From CAZUAQ01 sp964618455 (lineage in GTDB: Bacteria > Planctomycetota > Phycisphaerae > UBA1845 > PWPN01): DNA of 64,000 nt. Shown one piece after another: positions 8,246-16,695 of the stretch (position 1 is its first letter; each line of letters starts with the position of its first letter). The DNA lies in contig CAZUAQ010000023.1 of the NCBI GenBank assembly GCA_964618455.1, forward strand, positions 1-64,000. The letters are read 5' to 3'. The notes under the pieces were generated by a model. That model did not search any database. It saw nothing but the letters and a program-made list of their open reading frames with translations, and was not told where the DNA came from. Made by a program: the position numbers and the translations under genes.

Positions 8246-9163
8246 TCACGCGAAGACCGTGCGTACCGCGAACTGCCAGTACCCATACGTCAGGCGATAC
8301 CGCGCCCGCACACCGAACAGCAGCTTCTCGCGCTTGAAGGACTCCTCGCTGTTCTCGGCCAGCGCGCCGAACTCCAACGGCTCGCGATCCTGGAAGATGA
8401 ATGGGCGCACCACGCCGTCGGTCTTCAGCAGGTACCACGTGGTCACCGTGCTCAGCCACGGCAATGCGATCACCCTCGCCGCGCCTTCCAGCACGTTGGA
8501 TGTCTGGTTGATCACCGTGGCGTTCACCGCCTCGAGCGCGGTGAAGAGCATCGTCGGCGGCACCACGCACACCAGGCCGGTGGCGTTGAGCGGCATCGGC
8601 TCACCCTGGTCGTCCTTGAATGCCAGCATCTGCGCGATGGCCTGCTTCAGCGCGCCCTTGAATTCCTCCGTGGTCGGCTGGTTGTCCCCCGCCGCGGCAC
8701 CGAACGTCAGGTCGTTGTCCTGCGCGCCCGAGTCGCCCGATACGTGCGCGTTGCTGAAGAACGTCACGCCGTCATAGCTCGTGTACCCGGCCGTCGCGCC
8801 GTTGATCAGCAACTGGCCGATGAGAAAGTCCTTGTGCGTGGCGGCGCGCTGGGCGAGTTCGCCGATGCGCACGCGAATCTGCCCCGTTTGATCGTCGGCG
8901 ATCTCGTCGCGATCCACCTCCACCGTGGACTCGTACTTGAGGTTCTCCACCGAGTAGCTCTCGCTGCGCAGGCCCCGTGCCAACCGCCCGCTGCCCCATT
9001 CGCGCATGCGCGGCACCGTACCCAGCCACCGATACGTCTCCGCGTCCGACGTGGACGGGATTCGCGTTGCCAGATCCTGGTAATACGTCGTCGTGTTGTC
9101 GAAGCGATTGAAGAACTCGCTTCTAAGCCCCTTGGTCAGCAGCCCCGTGTTGATGACAGCCAT
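8246..9163 (-). CDS. Mu gpT-like major capsid protein
   Basis: The protein is 305 aa, the usual size of the Mu gpT family. The ATG follows GGGGATGGAAAC. Characteristic segments are present: ATRIPSTSDAETYRWLGTVP and REWGSGRLARGLRSESYSVE near the N-terminus, then YESTVEVDRDEIADDQ, all of which match conserved gpT regions, with the HK97-type fold following. It would assemble into the phage or particle head. It sits directly downstream of the cement-like and protease genes. The intact reading frame argues that the head gene is not yet decayed. Confidence 0.88.
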   Translation of the reverse strand: MAVINTGLLTKGLRSEFFNRFDNTTTYYQDLATRIPSTSDAETYRWLGTVPRMREWGSGRLARGLRSESYSVENLKYESTVEVDRDEIADDQTGQIRVRIGELAQRAATHKDFLIGQLLINGATAGYTSYDGVTFFSNAHVSGDSGAQDNDLTFGAAAGDNQPTTEEFKGALKQAIAQMLAFKDDQGEPMPLNATGLVCVVPPTMLFTALEAVNATVINQTSNVLEGAARVIALPWLSTVTTWYLLKTDGVVRPFIFQDREPLEFGALAENSEESFKREKLLFGVRARYRLTYGYWQFAVRTVFA

Positions 9164-9233
9164 GTTTCCATCCCCGATTCTTGCTTACGTTGATTGCCCC
9201 GAATTCGATGTGCGATGCGGCGTTCAGCCGCGA

Positions 9234-9638
9234 TCACGTGGCGAAGATCGTCTTCAACCGGACGATCACCTTGTTGCTGGAAGGCACGTCGATCTGACGG
9301 CCGATAGCGCTGTTGTCCGTGGCGGTCGTCGTCAATGTCCCGTCATCCGACGCGTAAAGCACTGCTCCGTTGTTCGCCCGGGCCGCGCCGGTCAACGCAT
9401 GCTCGAAATCCCCCTGCGTGAATACGCGGACGGTCTTGTCACCATCTGACCCCGACCCGTTGTCACACTGCTCGTAGGCGATGCCGGCGAAGTCGTCCCC
9501 CGCGTTCAACGGACGGGCGAATCCCCCGTCGAGCCCGACGAATGCCCCCTTGTAAACCACGCTGCTCCCCTTCACGGGCAACGCGCGCAGCTCCTGGTCC
9601 ACGTACCGATCCACCTCGCGATTCGCGCTCAATGCCAT
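9234..9638 (-). CDS. Capsid cement/decoration-like protein (DUF2190-like)
   Basis: The protein is 134 aa. The ATG follows GAGGGAG. It contains VYKGAFVGLDGGFARPLNAGDDFAG, followed by a VRVFTQGDFEH strand and an NNGAVLYASDDGTLT segment, the short beta-barrel pattern typical of small cement proteins encoded between the protease and capsid genes of many phages. Such proteins cap and stabilise mature heads. Its place between the I-like protease and gpT-like capsid supports this. Exact family membership is not certain. Confidence 0.72.
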   Translation of the reverse strand: MALSANREVDRYVDQELRALPVKGSSVVYKGAFVGLDGGFARPLNAGDDFAGIAYEQCDNGSGSDGDKTVRVFTQGDFEHALTGAARANNGAVLYASDDGTLTTTATDNSAIGRQIDVPSSNKVIVRLKTIFAT

Positions 9639-9704
9639 GTCCGATTCTCCCTCACTTGATCAACCCCATGTTCGCCTGATGTGCTCACGACGCGGCCACT
9701 GCCG

Positions 9705-10697
9705 TCACGCTTCGTCCGCCGCCAACCCCGCGTCGCGCAGTGCCAGCCGCACCCACGCCTCTTCGTCGGTCAATGCCGCCAGCGCCGGTTCGCTGCGATA
9801 GCGCGAGCGCGCCGAGGCCGCAACCGCTTCCCGATTCCGCGCGCCGGTACAGGTGCCATCTGGCGCGGCCATGCGTCCCGGCGGAAGAATCACCGGCGCC
9901 GCCTCCGCCCAGCGGTCGAACGCGTCAGCGTCACGCATCGCCAGATCCAGCGCCCACTTGCGCTGACGCGGCATCAGCTTTCCGACGCGCATCACTTCGT
10001 CGATACGCTGCTCCGCCTCGCGCAAAGCCCGATCCTCGAGCAGTTGCTCCATGCGCTCCCGCGCCGCCACGAGCACCGTTCCCCGCGAGGCGTCCTCCGG
10101 CAGGTCCAGCCGCTCCCGCAACGCGCACAACACTTCGCCTTCCATCGCGCCATCGCCCACCGGCTCCGCGTGATTCACGAGCGGCGTCATGCCGACGATG
10201 GCGGGCTTGTTGGTCAGCGCCGCCGAGTGCAGCGCCACCATCCGCCGATCCTGCTTTCGGACGATGACCACCGGCGAAATGTACCGGTACTCCCGCGCGG
10301 TCAGCTTCGCGCGACCCGCGTCGGTCCAGGTGACCTCCGCCCAGAGCCCGGCTGCCTTGTGCGCACCCGCCTGCTCCGGCGTCACCAGTCGCAAGGTCCG
10401 GATCCACCCGGCGGCCGGCGCCTGACCGCTCGGTGAGGCGTACGATCCGCCCAGGCTCTGATGCTCGTAGTCGATGGGCAGATCCGTCCCATGCGCCTCG
10501 AACGCGGACAGCACGTCCGCCGCCGAATCCTCATCCAGCACGAACGAACCGTTCGAGGATATGACCTTGCCCCACGGGGCCAGGTGCACGCGATCCGGCG
10601 CACCGCCTTCGAGCGCCGCCCCGGTCAGCGCGACCCGTTCCCGATCCTCCCGCGGCATCGTCATCGCCGCACTCTTCTCATTCCGCGTCTTGCTCAC
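9705..10697 (-). CDS. Mu I-like phage protease/scaffold protein
   Basis: The protein is 330 aa. It starts at GTG 10697, preceded by AAAGGACTAAGG. It matches the phage I protein family: WGKVISSNGSFVLDEDS near the start, the signature IDYEHQ at about residue 75, then AGWIRTLRLVTPE, GLWAEVTWTDAGRAKLTAREYRYISPV and a helical C-terminal half rich in Arg/Glu that would be the scaffold. In Mu this protein cleaves the scaffold and itself during head maturation. It is the first recognisable head gene of the operon; terminase and portal genes that normally precede it are absent. Confidence 0.85.
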   Translation of the reverse strand: MSKTRNEKSAAMTMPREDRERVALTGAALEGGAPDRVHLAPWGKVISSNGSFVLDEDSAADVLSAFEAHGTDLPIDYEHQSLGGSYASPSGQAPAAGWIRTLRLVTPEQAGAHKAAGLWAEVTWTDAGRAKLTAREYRYISPVVIVRKQDRRMVALHSAALTNKPAIVGMTPLVNHAEPVGDGAMEGEVLCALRERLDLPEDASRGTVLVAARERMEQLLEDRALREAEQRIDEVMRVGKLMPRQRKWALDLAMRDADAFDRWAEAAPVILPPGRMAAPDGTCTGARNREAVAASARSRYRSEPALAALTDEEAWVRLALRDAGLAADEA

Positions 10698-10701
10698 CGC
10701 C

Positions 10702-10872
10702 TTAGTCCTTTCGTGATGATGCCGTCGCGCCCGGCGATGCCATCAAGCCGGGTGTGCGCGCCCTCGCCGTCGGGCCCACCCCGGCCCTGATCGTCTCGGC
10801 GTCGGGCAGAACGCACCCGGTGTTCCGCGCGATCCCCGCCGGAGAGAACGTACCCGTCCCGCTCTCCGCCAT
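10702..10872 (-). CDS. Possible 56-aa leader ORF of the phage-derived operon
   Basis: The frame runs from ATG 10872 to TAA 10702, five bases before the protease start, and encodes MAESGTGTFSPAGIARNTG... rich in Ala, Gly and Thr. A GGGAG lies about 14 bases upstream, rather far. A competing frame on the same strand ends with a TGA that overlaps the protease GTG, but its Arg/Gly composition is unconvincing. No family is recognised. It could be a small real gene or simply open sequence. Confidence 0.3.
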   Translation of the reverse strand: MAESGTGTFSPAGIARNTGCVLPDAETIRAGVGPTARARTPGLMASPGATASSRKD

Positions 10873-11013
10873 GACGCGTTCCGCAATGCTCCCGTGAGAC
10901 GTTGATCATGGCTGCAGGGCTCGCCGGAAGCCGGCGCGGCGTGTATGATGGAGCCAGGAGCGAATCGGGCCGCTCCCCATCACGCATCCCCGAGATCGAG
11001 GCAAGGCGACGCC
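10873..11013. other. Boundary between phage-derived operon and host genes
   Basis: The divergent spacer holds a perfect 6-bp inverted repeat with a 3-base loop (CGCCGG AAG CCGGCG, 10922-10936), with no T-tract on either side. On the plus strand a TATGAT at 10944-10949 could be the -10 of the next gene but lacks a good -35. I see no attachment-site repeat, tRNA end or integrase here. Confidence 0.35.
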
Positions 11014-11292
11014 GTGGCATTTGAATCCGACCGCATCATGTTCGAGATCTATCGTGAGGAGGGGTACAGCCGCCGCTACCGCGTGGTGTACTTCACCGAG
11101 TTGGACGAGCACAACAAGGAGGCGGAGATCAATGCCGCCATGGCCGGGCAGCATCTCTACGACGGATTCATCCGCGAGCAGGACAAGGACGAAGCCAAGC
11201 AGACCATCGACACGCTCATCGACCGCCTGAACAAAGGCGAAGAGCTCTCCCCCGAGCACATCGAATCCGCTCTCGCGACCTTCGCCGCGTGA
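11014..11292 (+). CDS. Small charged protein of unknown function
   Basis: The protein is 92 aa from GTG 11014, with AAGG eight bases upstream; an earlier in-frame ATG lies in a low-quality stretch. The sequence begins VAFESDRIMFEIYREEGYSR and has a short beta hairpin (RYRVVYFTELDEH) followed by two charged helices (NKEAEINAAMAG; DEAKQTIDTLIDRLNKGEE). It is soluble, with no cysteine or membrane segment. It precedes queG by 42 bases on the same strand and may share its transcript. I do not recognise a family. Confidence 0.65.
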   Translation: MAFESDRIMFEIYREEGYSRRYRVVYFTELDEHNKEAEINAAMAGQHLYDGFIREQDKDEAKQTIDTLIDRLNKGEELSPEHIESALATFAA

Positions 11293-11334
11293 AGGCGAGA
11301 GGCATTCCACGTTGCCGTTGTCTATGATGAACGT

Positions 11335-12303
11335 ATGGCAACGGAAATGACGACATGGCTGGAGCAGCAGGCCCGCGGGCTGAATCTCGTGGCGGTGGGT
11401 GTCGCACGGGCCGAGCCGATCGCGCGGGCGGAGGCCTATCGGGAATGGCTGGCGCGGGGCCGCGCGGGGTCGATGGACTACATGCATCGACATGCCGAGA
11501 TGCGCGTCGATCCGCGCAAGCTGCTTCCCGGGGCGAAGTCGATCATCGTCGTGGCGGACAGCTACCGCCAGCCGCGCGACCTGGAAGCGCGGAATGATGA
11601 AGCGCCATCGAACGAACCGCGCGGGCGCGTGGCGCGGTATGCGTGGGGACGTGACTACCACCGCGTGCTCAAGAAGAAGCTTCACCGGCTGGCAGATGCA
11701 TTGCACGAGGCCACCGAGAAACCGATCGAGACGCGCGTGTGCGTCGACACCGCGCCGATGATCGAGCGCGAGGTGGCGGCCCGGGCGGGGATCGGCTGGA
11801 TCGGCAAGAACACGCTCGTGCTGCACCCGGATCTGGGGTCGTACTTCTTCCTCGGGGAGATCCTGACCACGCTCGAACTGGCACCGTCACCACCGGTGAC
11901 GGATCACTGCGGCTCATGCACGCAGTGCCTCGACGCCTGCCCGACCGGCGCGTTCCCCGCCCCGTACGAGATGGATGCCTCGCGCTGCATCTCGTATCTC
12001 ACCATCGAGCATCGCCACGACATCGATCCCGAACTCCAGGCGCAGATGGGCGACTGGGTGTTCGGCTGCGACATCTGCCAGGAAGTGTGCCCGTTCAACC
12101 GCAAGCCGCCGGTCACGCCGGAAGAGGCCTACCTGCCGTCGTCACGCTTTCCGCTCGCGCCGAAGCCGACCATAGAGACGCTGCTGCAACTCGACGAGGA
12201 CACGTACGACCGCGCGCTGCGCGGCAGCGCCATGCGCCGGGCAACCCGTGACATGCTCATCCGCAACGCGGAGATCGCCGCGAAAAACGCCGGGGCGACC
12301 TGA
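11335..12303 (+). CDS. queG: Epoxyqueuosine reductase QueG
   Basis: The protein is 322 aa. It catalyses the last step of queuosine synthesis, reducing epoxyqueuosine in tRNA with a cobalamin and two [4Fe-4S] clusters. Seen here are the catalytic-Asp segment VCVDTAPMIERE with AGIGWIGKNT after it, the first cluster motif CGSCTQCLDACPTGA at ~192-206, and the second CDICQEVCPFN at ~245. The N-terminal MDYMHRHAEMRVDPRKLLPG motif is also typical. The C-terminal HEAT-like extension of some homologues is absent. The start is not fixed by a strong ribosome site; an ATG five codons later is possible. Confidence 0.93.
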   Translation: MATEMTTWLEQQARGLNLVAVGVARAEPIARAEAYREWLARGRAGSMDYMHRHAEMRVDPRKLLPGAKSIIVVADSYRQPRDLEARNDEAPSNEPRGRVARYAWGRDYHRVLKKKLHRLADALHEATEKPIETRVCVDTAPMIEREVAARAGIGWIGKNTLVLHPDLGSYFFLGEILTTLELAPSPPVTDHCGSCTQCLDACPTGAFPAPYEMDASRCISYLTIEHRHDIDPELQAQMGDWVFGCDICQEVCPFNRKPPVTPEEAYLPSSRFPLAPKPTIETLLQLDEDTYDRALRGSAMRRATRDMLIRNAEIAAKNAGAT

Positions 12304-12319
12304 ACAGGAATGACTCAAA

Positions 12320-13534
12320 TTACGCACGGACGCTGAGCGCGTTGAGAAACGCGGCAGCGAGCTCGTATTCCTCAAACGCGCGCTCTTCCTTCCGGAAGGC
12401 CTGGGTGTGGGTGTGCTGCTGCTTGCCGCGCCACTCGATGCCGTGCTTCTTGTGCAGCAGTTCGTGGTGCATGACGTGGTCAACTACGTAGGCCGGCACG
12501 TCGTCACGATCGAGCGTGCGGCTGATCCAGATGCAGTCGTGCACGAAATCGTAGTGGCCGAAGACGCATCGCGTGCTCTGCCGGGTCCATTTCAGTCGCG
12601 GGCGTTCCATGGAACCCTCGAAATACCGGGCGTTGACGCGTTCAAATGAGTCCAGCAGATCGTGCGCCACGCCGCGCGTGTGCTCGACCACACCGACCGC
12701 CTCCTCGAGTTCGACGGCGAGTTCCTGATACGCCGGCGCCATCATCGCCTCGTTCAGCGCCTCGTGGTGCGCGTTGCTCCCGAGCATCTGGCGGCCGATC
12801 TTGGTGAACGCGCGCTCGTCGAAGGTGACCATCGGCGACTCGAGCACGACGCGCAAGCCGTCCTCGACATTACGGGCGCGATAGAGATGCTTGCTCGGCC
12901 GGAACTGCACGAGAAACGGCGGATGCCAGTCGTGCTTCGGGAACGGAAGCTTTGCCCAGGTCCGTTGAGCGCGTTCGACGGCCGCGCGGTACATCTCCAG
13001 CATCTCCTCCCGCGAGAAGACACGCAGCCAGGCCAGCAGATTGCGCGATTCGGGCTTGAGGTGCTCGGGGCGGTAGTGATCCCGTTCCATCGTGACGTTC
13101 AGGCGATCGGTCGTCATCTGCAGGACCTGGAGCGAGGCATCGTGCTTGAACGTTCCCTTATGGATGTTGAGCGCCACATCGTCGAGAAATCGATCGAAAA
13201 ACGCGCGAAGTCCCGGAAACCAGACGGTCTCTCTACCCACGCCCGGATCATTCTTCGGCGCGTCCTGCAGTTCGATGTCGTCGAGGTCGATCCCCTTGAG
13301 AAACTGGTACGCCCGCCGCGAGGGCGCGGGCAGATGCTGCGGATCGGTGGCGTTGCGCGCGAGGATGGTCTCGATCTGTGAGACCGAGGCATCGATCTGC
13401 CGGCGCAACTCGTCGCGCTGGGTCGGCGTCATCGGCGCGCAGAGCATCTTGCGCACATGGTTCGCCGCCCGGACCACTCCCTTGATGTGCAGTTTGCGCA
13501 TGACTGGCTGAAAGACAGGAAAACCTACCCGCAT
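12320..13534 (-). CDS. SprT/YgjP-like zinc metallopeptidase-type protein
   Basis: The protein is 404 aa from ATG 13534; an upstream TTG and an ATG at 13501 are alternatives. The C-terminal part (~315-395) carries the metallopeptidase pattern HHELLHKKHG (HExxH type) at ~355, preceded by CVFGHYDFVHDCIWISRTLD and followed by a His-rich segment (GKQQHTHTQAF) that could supply the third zinc ligand. The N-terminal 300 residues are helical and charged with no recognised domain. The gene is convergent with queG (17-base gap) and starts 17 bases after the CPBP protease gene, so those two are probably one operon. The substrate is unknown. Confidence 0.7.
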   Translation of the reverse strand: MRVGFPVFQPVMRKLHIKGVVRAANHVRKMLCAPMTPTQRDELRRQIDASVSQIETILARNATDPQHLPAPSRRAYQFLKGIDLDDIELQDAPKNDPGVGRETVWFPGLRAFFDRFLDDVALNIHKGTFKHDASLQVLQMTTDRLNVTMERDHYRPEHLKPESRNLLAWLRVFSREEMLEMYRAAVERAQRTWAKLPFPKHDWHPPFLVQFRPSKHLYRARNVEDGLRVVLESPMVTFDERAFTKIGRQMLGSNAHHEALNEAMMAPAYQELAVELEEAVGVVEHTRGVAHDLLDSFERVNARYFEGSMERPRLKWTRQSTRCVFGHYDFVHDCIWISRTLDRDDVPAYVVDHVMHHELLHKKHGIEWRGKQQHTHTQAFRKEERAFEEYELAAAFLNALSVRA

Positions 13535-13550
13535 CCACGTGAATCGCCGG

Positions 13551-14372
13551 TCACCCGATCGCCTTGATGGTGACGGCAATCACATTATACAGGGCGTGGC
13601 ACCCGGCCGCGATGCCGAATCCGCGAAAGATGAAGAGCCCGGCCAGGTAAAGTCCGGCGGCGGTGCGAAACATGAAGTCGACGGTGTTGTACGGCGCGCT
13701 GCCCAGCGGCGGGTGATGGTGCGCGGCGAAGAGCGTCGCCGATGCCAGGGCGATGAACACCCCGGCGGCGGCGCGGGGCAATTTGCAGACATCGATCAGC
13801 AGAATCACCAGAAGCGTGATGCAGATCAGCCGGAACACCAGTTCCTCGTAGATCCCCGCCCCGAAGCTCAGCACGATGCCGTCAAACCATTCGCTGTGGG
13901 CGATATCCGTCGCACCGGATCCGGCCGTCATGGCGGTGAACGTCGCGACGTGCATGACCTTGTTGAAGACGAACAGGGGCGCCGACCAGAGCAACGCCTC
14001 GCCGAGCATGCCCGGAATCACGAACGGGTCGAACCGCCACGGATGCTTTCCCGCGATGTGCCACGCGAGCAGAATGACGACCATCAGCAAGCCGGGCAGG
14101 TAGACCGACGTCGTACCGAACTGCTCGACGAGCCAGTTGATGAGGTACTCGGCCACCAGCTGGGAGGACTCCACGCCCGCGCCGTCGCGGCGAAGATACG
14201 TCGCGATCTCGAAGAACAGCAGCATCGGCAGCACGAAGACGAGACTCGGCCAGGGGCGTTGCGTCACATAGTAATAGTGGTGGCTCAGCGCGTTGTCGGG
14301 GGTGGGCAACAGCGTCAAGACGTGTTTATTGCCCTTGTTCGACGAGGAGGATGTCGATCGCTTCCGTGCCAT
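13551..14372 (-). CDS. CPBP-family intramembrane metalloprotease
   Basis: The protein is 273 aa with about seven hydrophobic segments. It has the three CPBP/Abi motifs: EE-x-x-x-R as YEELVFR at ~172, a His pair in LFAAHHH at ~213, and the final H/N motif GCHALYN at ~259. Family members are membrane-embedded glutamate-type proteases related to CAAX prenyl endopeptidases. The N-terminal ~20 residues are Ser/Lys-rich and cytoplasmic. It is followed closely by the zinc-peptidase-like gene on the same strand. No bacteriocin genes are nearby, so an immunity role has no support here. Confidence 0.85.
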   Translation of the reverse strand: MARKRSTSSSSNKGNKHVLTLLPTPDNALSHHYYYVTQRPWPSLVFVLPMLLFFEIATYLRRDGAGVESSQLVAEYLINWLVEQFGTTSVYLPGLLMVVILLAWHIAGKHPWRFDPFVIPGMLGEALLWSAPLFVFNKVMHVATFTAMTAGSGATDIAHSEWFDGIVLSFGAGIYEELVFRLICITLLVILLIDVCKLPRAAAGVFIALASATLFAAHHHPPLGSAPYNTVDFMFRTAAGLYLAGLFIFRGFGIAAGCHALYNVIAVTIKAIG

Positions 14373-14416
14373 GCGAGGCGATTATCGCGATGCGTGCGCG
14401 TGCCGCAATGCCGCCG

Positions 14417-14725
14417 CTATCCCATGGCTTGCAGCGTCTCGGTCATCTCCCCCACGGCGTGGTGATCGTTGTTTTTCCGCGCCGCCTCGATGCCGGACTC
14501 GAGGACAGCCCTCGCTTCATCACGACGATCGAGCGCGATGAGCGTCTGCCCCTGCATGAAATACGCCGGCACGTAGCTGGGGTCCATCTCGTTGATTTTA
14601 CGGAAGTGCGCGACCGCCTCCTCCAGTTGCCCGTCCTGCCGGAGCGCCATGGCGAGGCTGTAATTGAGGAACACGTCGGTCGGCTCGACATCCAGGAGCT
14701 TGCGGAGATCGTCTATGCTGGGCAT
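14417..14725 (-). CDS. Small tetratricopeptide-repeat protein
   Basis: The protein is 102 aa from ATG 14725, preceded by GAGGAT; the longer upstream frame has no good site. It contains about two and a half TPR units: VFLNYSLAMALRQDGQLEEA, AVAHFRKINEMDPSYVPAYF and MQGQTLIALDRRDEARAVLE. TPRs mediate protein-protein contact, so this is likely a small cytoplasmic adaptor. There is no signal peptide or membrane segment. It is followed downstream, after 45 bases, by the CPBP gene on the same strand. Confidence 0.8.
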   Translation of the reverse strand: MPSIDDLRKLLDVEPTDVFLNYSLAMALRQDGQLEEAVAHFRKINEMDPSYVPAYFMQGQTLIALDRRDEARAVLESGIEAARKNNDHHAVGEMTETLQAMG

Positions 14726-14908
14726 GCGGCATCCTCGTTCGAACGGCGTACGGGATCGATGGTCCTGAACACTCATTAGAGCGTGCGAGCGGCCGTCGTC
14801 AACCGCCGGGATGACCTGGGCCGTTTCCGAGATCGCGCGTCGGCATGCCTGCACCTGGACTCCGTGGTGTTGTCGCCGAGGCCCGATCGCTCCGGGCCAT
14901 CTGTTCGA

Positions 14909-14937
14909 TTGGAACAGTTTGCGAAGGATGGTATACT
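14909..14937 (+). promoter_or_regulatory. Sigma-70-type promoter of the Tat-exported oxidoreductase
   Basis: TTGGAA (14909-14914) and TATACT (14932-14937) are separated by 17 bases, 106 bases before the start codon of the oxidoreductase. The 317-base spacer 14726-15042 holds no other feature I can support. Confidence 0.65.
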
Positions 14938-15042
14938 GGGCGATTCATTGGGGAGGGATTCTGAAAGGCGGGCGATGGCGTCCGGCGCACGCGAAAATCC
15001 CTTACGCCGTCCCTCATTCGAGGGCCGAGCAGGAGGTGAGAC

Positions 15043-16491
15043 ATGGCAGATAAGTATTCACGACGACAAGTCATTCAACGCGGTGCCGCCGGCGCGGCTG
15101 GCCTGGCGATGATGCCGCTGGCAGGTCCGGCTCTGGGAGCCAAAGGCGCGAACGAGCGCATCCGCATGGCCGTCGCGGGCCTGAACGGCCGCGGAGGAAG
15201 CCACGTGGGTGGATTCTCCGGCATGGACAGCGTCGAGCTGGTCTACGTGGTCGATCCCGACAAGCGCACGTGGAAGAAGCGTATCGACCAGGCCAAGAAC
15301 GATTCCAAAGGCCGCTCGAACCCCAAGGGCATCCAGGACATTCGCGAGGCGCTCGATGACGACAACATCGATGCGATCTCCATCGCGACACCGAATCACT
15401 GGCACTCGCTGATGACCATCTGGGCCTGTGAGGCGGGCAAGGACGTTTACGTCGAGAAGCCGCTCAGCCACAACGTGCACGAAGGACGTGTGGCGGTCGA
15501 GGCCGCCAACAAGCACGGGCGCATCGTGCAGCACGGCACGCAACGCCGCAGCGATCACGGCTGGGCCAAGGCGATCGCCGCCATCAAGTCCGGCAAACTC
15601 GGCAAGCTGCTGGTCGCCCGCGGGCTGTGCTACAAGGATCGCGGCAGCATCGGCTACCGGCCCTATGAGGCACCGCCTTCGGAACTGGACTTCAGCCTCT
15701 GGCAGGGGCCGGCGCGCGGGCTCAAGTACCACAGCAACCTCGTGCACTACAACTGGCACTGGTTCTGGGACACGGGTAACGGCGATATCGGTAACCAGGG
15801 CGTCCACCAGATGGACGTGGCCATGTGGGGCATCGACGGCGACCGTCGTTTACCCAAGAGCGTGGTCAGCATGGGTGGCCGCTTCGCGTACAAGGACCAG
15901 GGTGAGACCGCTAACACGCAAATTTCCGTCATGGACTATGGCGACACGCAGCTCATCTTCGAGGTGCGCCGCCACCGCAAGCATCCTTACAAGGGCGTCA
16001 CGGTCGGCAACGTGTTCCATCTCGAAGAGGGCACGATCGTCGAGAAGCGCTTCTTCCCGAAGGGCAGCGACAAGGAAGCGCCGCTTCCCGAGGTGGAGTA
16101 CAGCCGAGGCCCCGGCGGCAACAACTACGGCAACTTCATCGCCGCCGTGCGCAGCCGCAAGACGGAAGACCTCAACGCGCCGGTGATCGAAGGCCATTAT
16201 GGTTCGGCCCTGTGCCACCTGTCGAATCTCTCGTACCGCATCGGCCGACTCGGCACTTTCGCGGAAGGCGAGGAGATCCTCGGCAACAACAACGAGGCCC
16301 AGGAGAGCTTCGGTCGCATGCAGGATCACCTCCGTGAAGACGGCCTGGACACCAAGACCATGGCCCTCGGTATCGGGGCGAAGCTCGAAGTCGACGAGAA
16401 AACCGAGAGCATCAAGAACAACATGCTCGCCAACCGGATGCTCTTCCGCGATTACCGCGACGGCTTCGAGGTGCCTCAGCAGATCGTGTGA
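15043..16491 (+). CDS. Tat-exported Gfo/Idh/MocA family oxidoreductase
   Basis: The protein is 482 aa. It opens with a twin-arginine signal (SRRQVIQRGAAGAAGLAMM) and an AxA-like cleavage region before residue 34, so it is exported folded. The Rossmann domain follows (RMAVAGLNGRGGSH), with the family EKP motif in VYVEKPLSHN at ~138 and the HWHWFWDTGNGDIGNQGVHQMD segment of the C-terminal domain. Such secreted Gfo/Idh/MocA enzymes are abundant in planctomycetes and are thought to act on sugars in the periplasm with tightly held NAD(P). The ribosome site GGAGG lies just upstream. It is a single-gene unit with its own promoter and terminator. Confidence 0.9.
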   Translation: MADKYSRRQVIQRGAAGAAGLAMMPLAGPALGAKGANERIRMAVAGLNGRGGSHVGGFSGMDSVELVYVVDPDKRTWKKRIDQAKNDSKGRSNPKGIQDIREALDDDNIDAISIATPNHWHSLMTIWACEAGKDVYVEKPLSHNVHEGRVAVEAANKHGRIVQHGTQRRSDHGWAKAIAAIKSGKLGKLLVARGLCYKDRGSIGYRPYEAPPSELDFSLWQGPARGLKYHSNLVHYNWHWFWDTGNGDIGNQGVHQMDVAMWGIDGDRRLPKSVVSMGGRFAYKDQGETANTQISVMDYGDTQLIFEVRRHRKHPYKGVTVGNVFHLEEGTIVEKRFFPKGSDKEAPLPEVEYSRGPGGNNYGNFIAAVRSRKTEDLNAPVIEGHYGSALCHLSNLSYRIGRLGTFAEGEEILGNNNEAQESFGRMQDHLREDGLDTKTMALGIGAKLEVDEKTESIKNNMLANRMLFRDYRDGFEVPQQIV

Positions 16492-16525
16492 TTGATCCGA
16501 CACCGTTTATCCCTTGAAATCAACC

Positions 16526-16561
16526 AGCGCGTCCGTCTTCCAGGCGGGCGCGCTTTTTTTT
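16526..16561 (+). terminator. Rho-independent terminator
   Basis: An AGCGCGTCCGTC / GGCGGGCGCGCT stem (with G-U pairs) is closed by a short TTCCA-type loop and followed directly by nine T residues. It ends the transcript of the upstream oxidoreductase gene. Confidence 0.85.
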
Positions 16562-16589
16562 GATATCGCACATGTCGTGAATGAGGGGG

Positions 16590-16619
16590 TTGCAACCGCA
16601 GGGATGAATGGAGTATACT
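16590..16619 (+). promoter_or_regulatory. Sigma-70-type promoter of the pseudopilin gene
   Basis: TTGCAA (16590-16595) and TATACT (16614-16619) are separated by 18 bases, 77 bases before the pseudopilin ATG and directly after the upstream terminator. Confidence 0.65.
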
Positions 16620-16695
16620 GATCGTTGACGGGGGAACCGTTTTTTCTCTCCGCGTACGCTTGCCCCGGCCAAGATCCTCGCAAAGGTACTCTTTC

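Noticed and set aside
10922..10936. Rho-independent terminator at the phage/host boundary
   Set aside because: The CGCCGG-AAG-CCGGCG hairpin is perfect, but no run of T follows on either strand.
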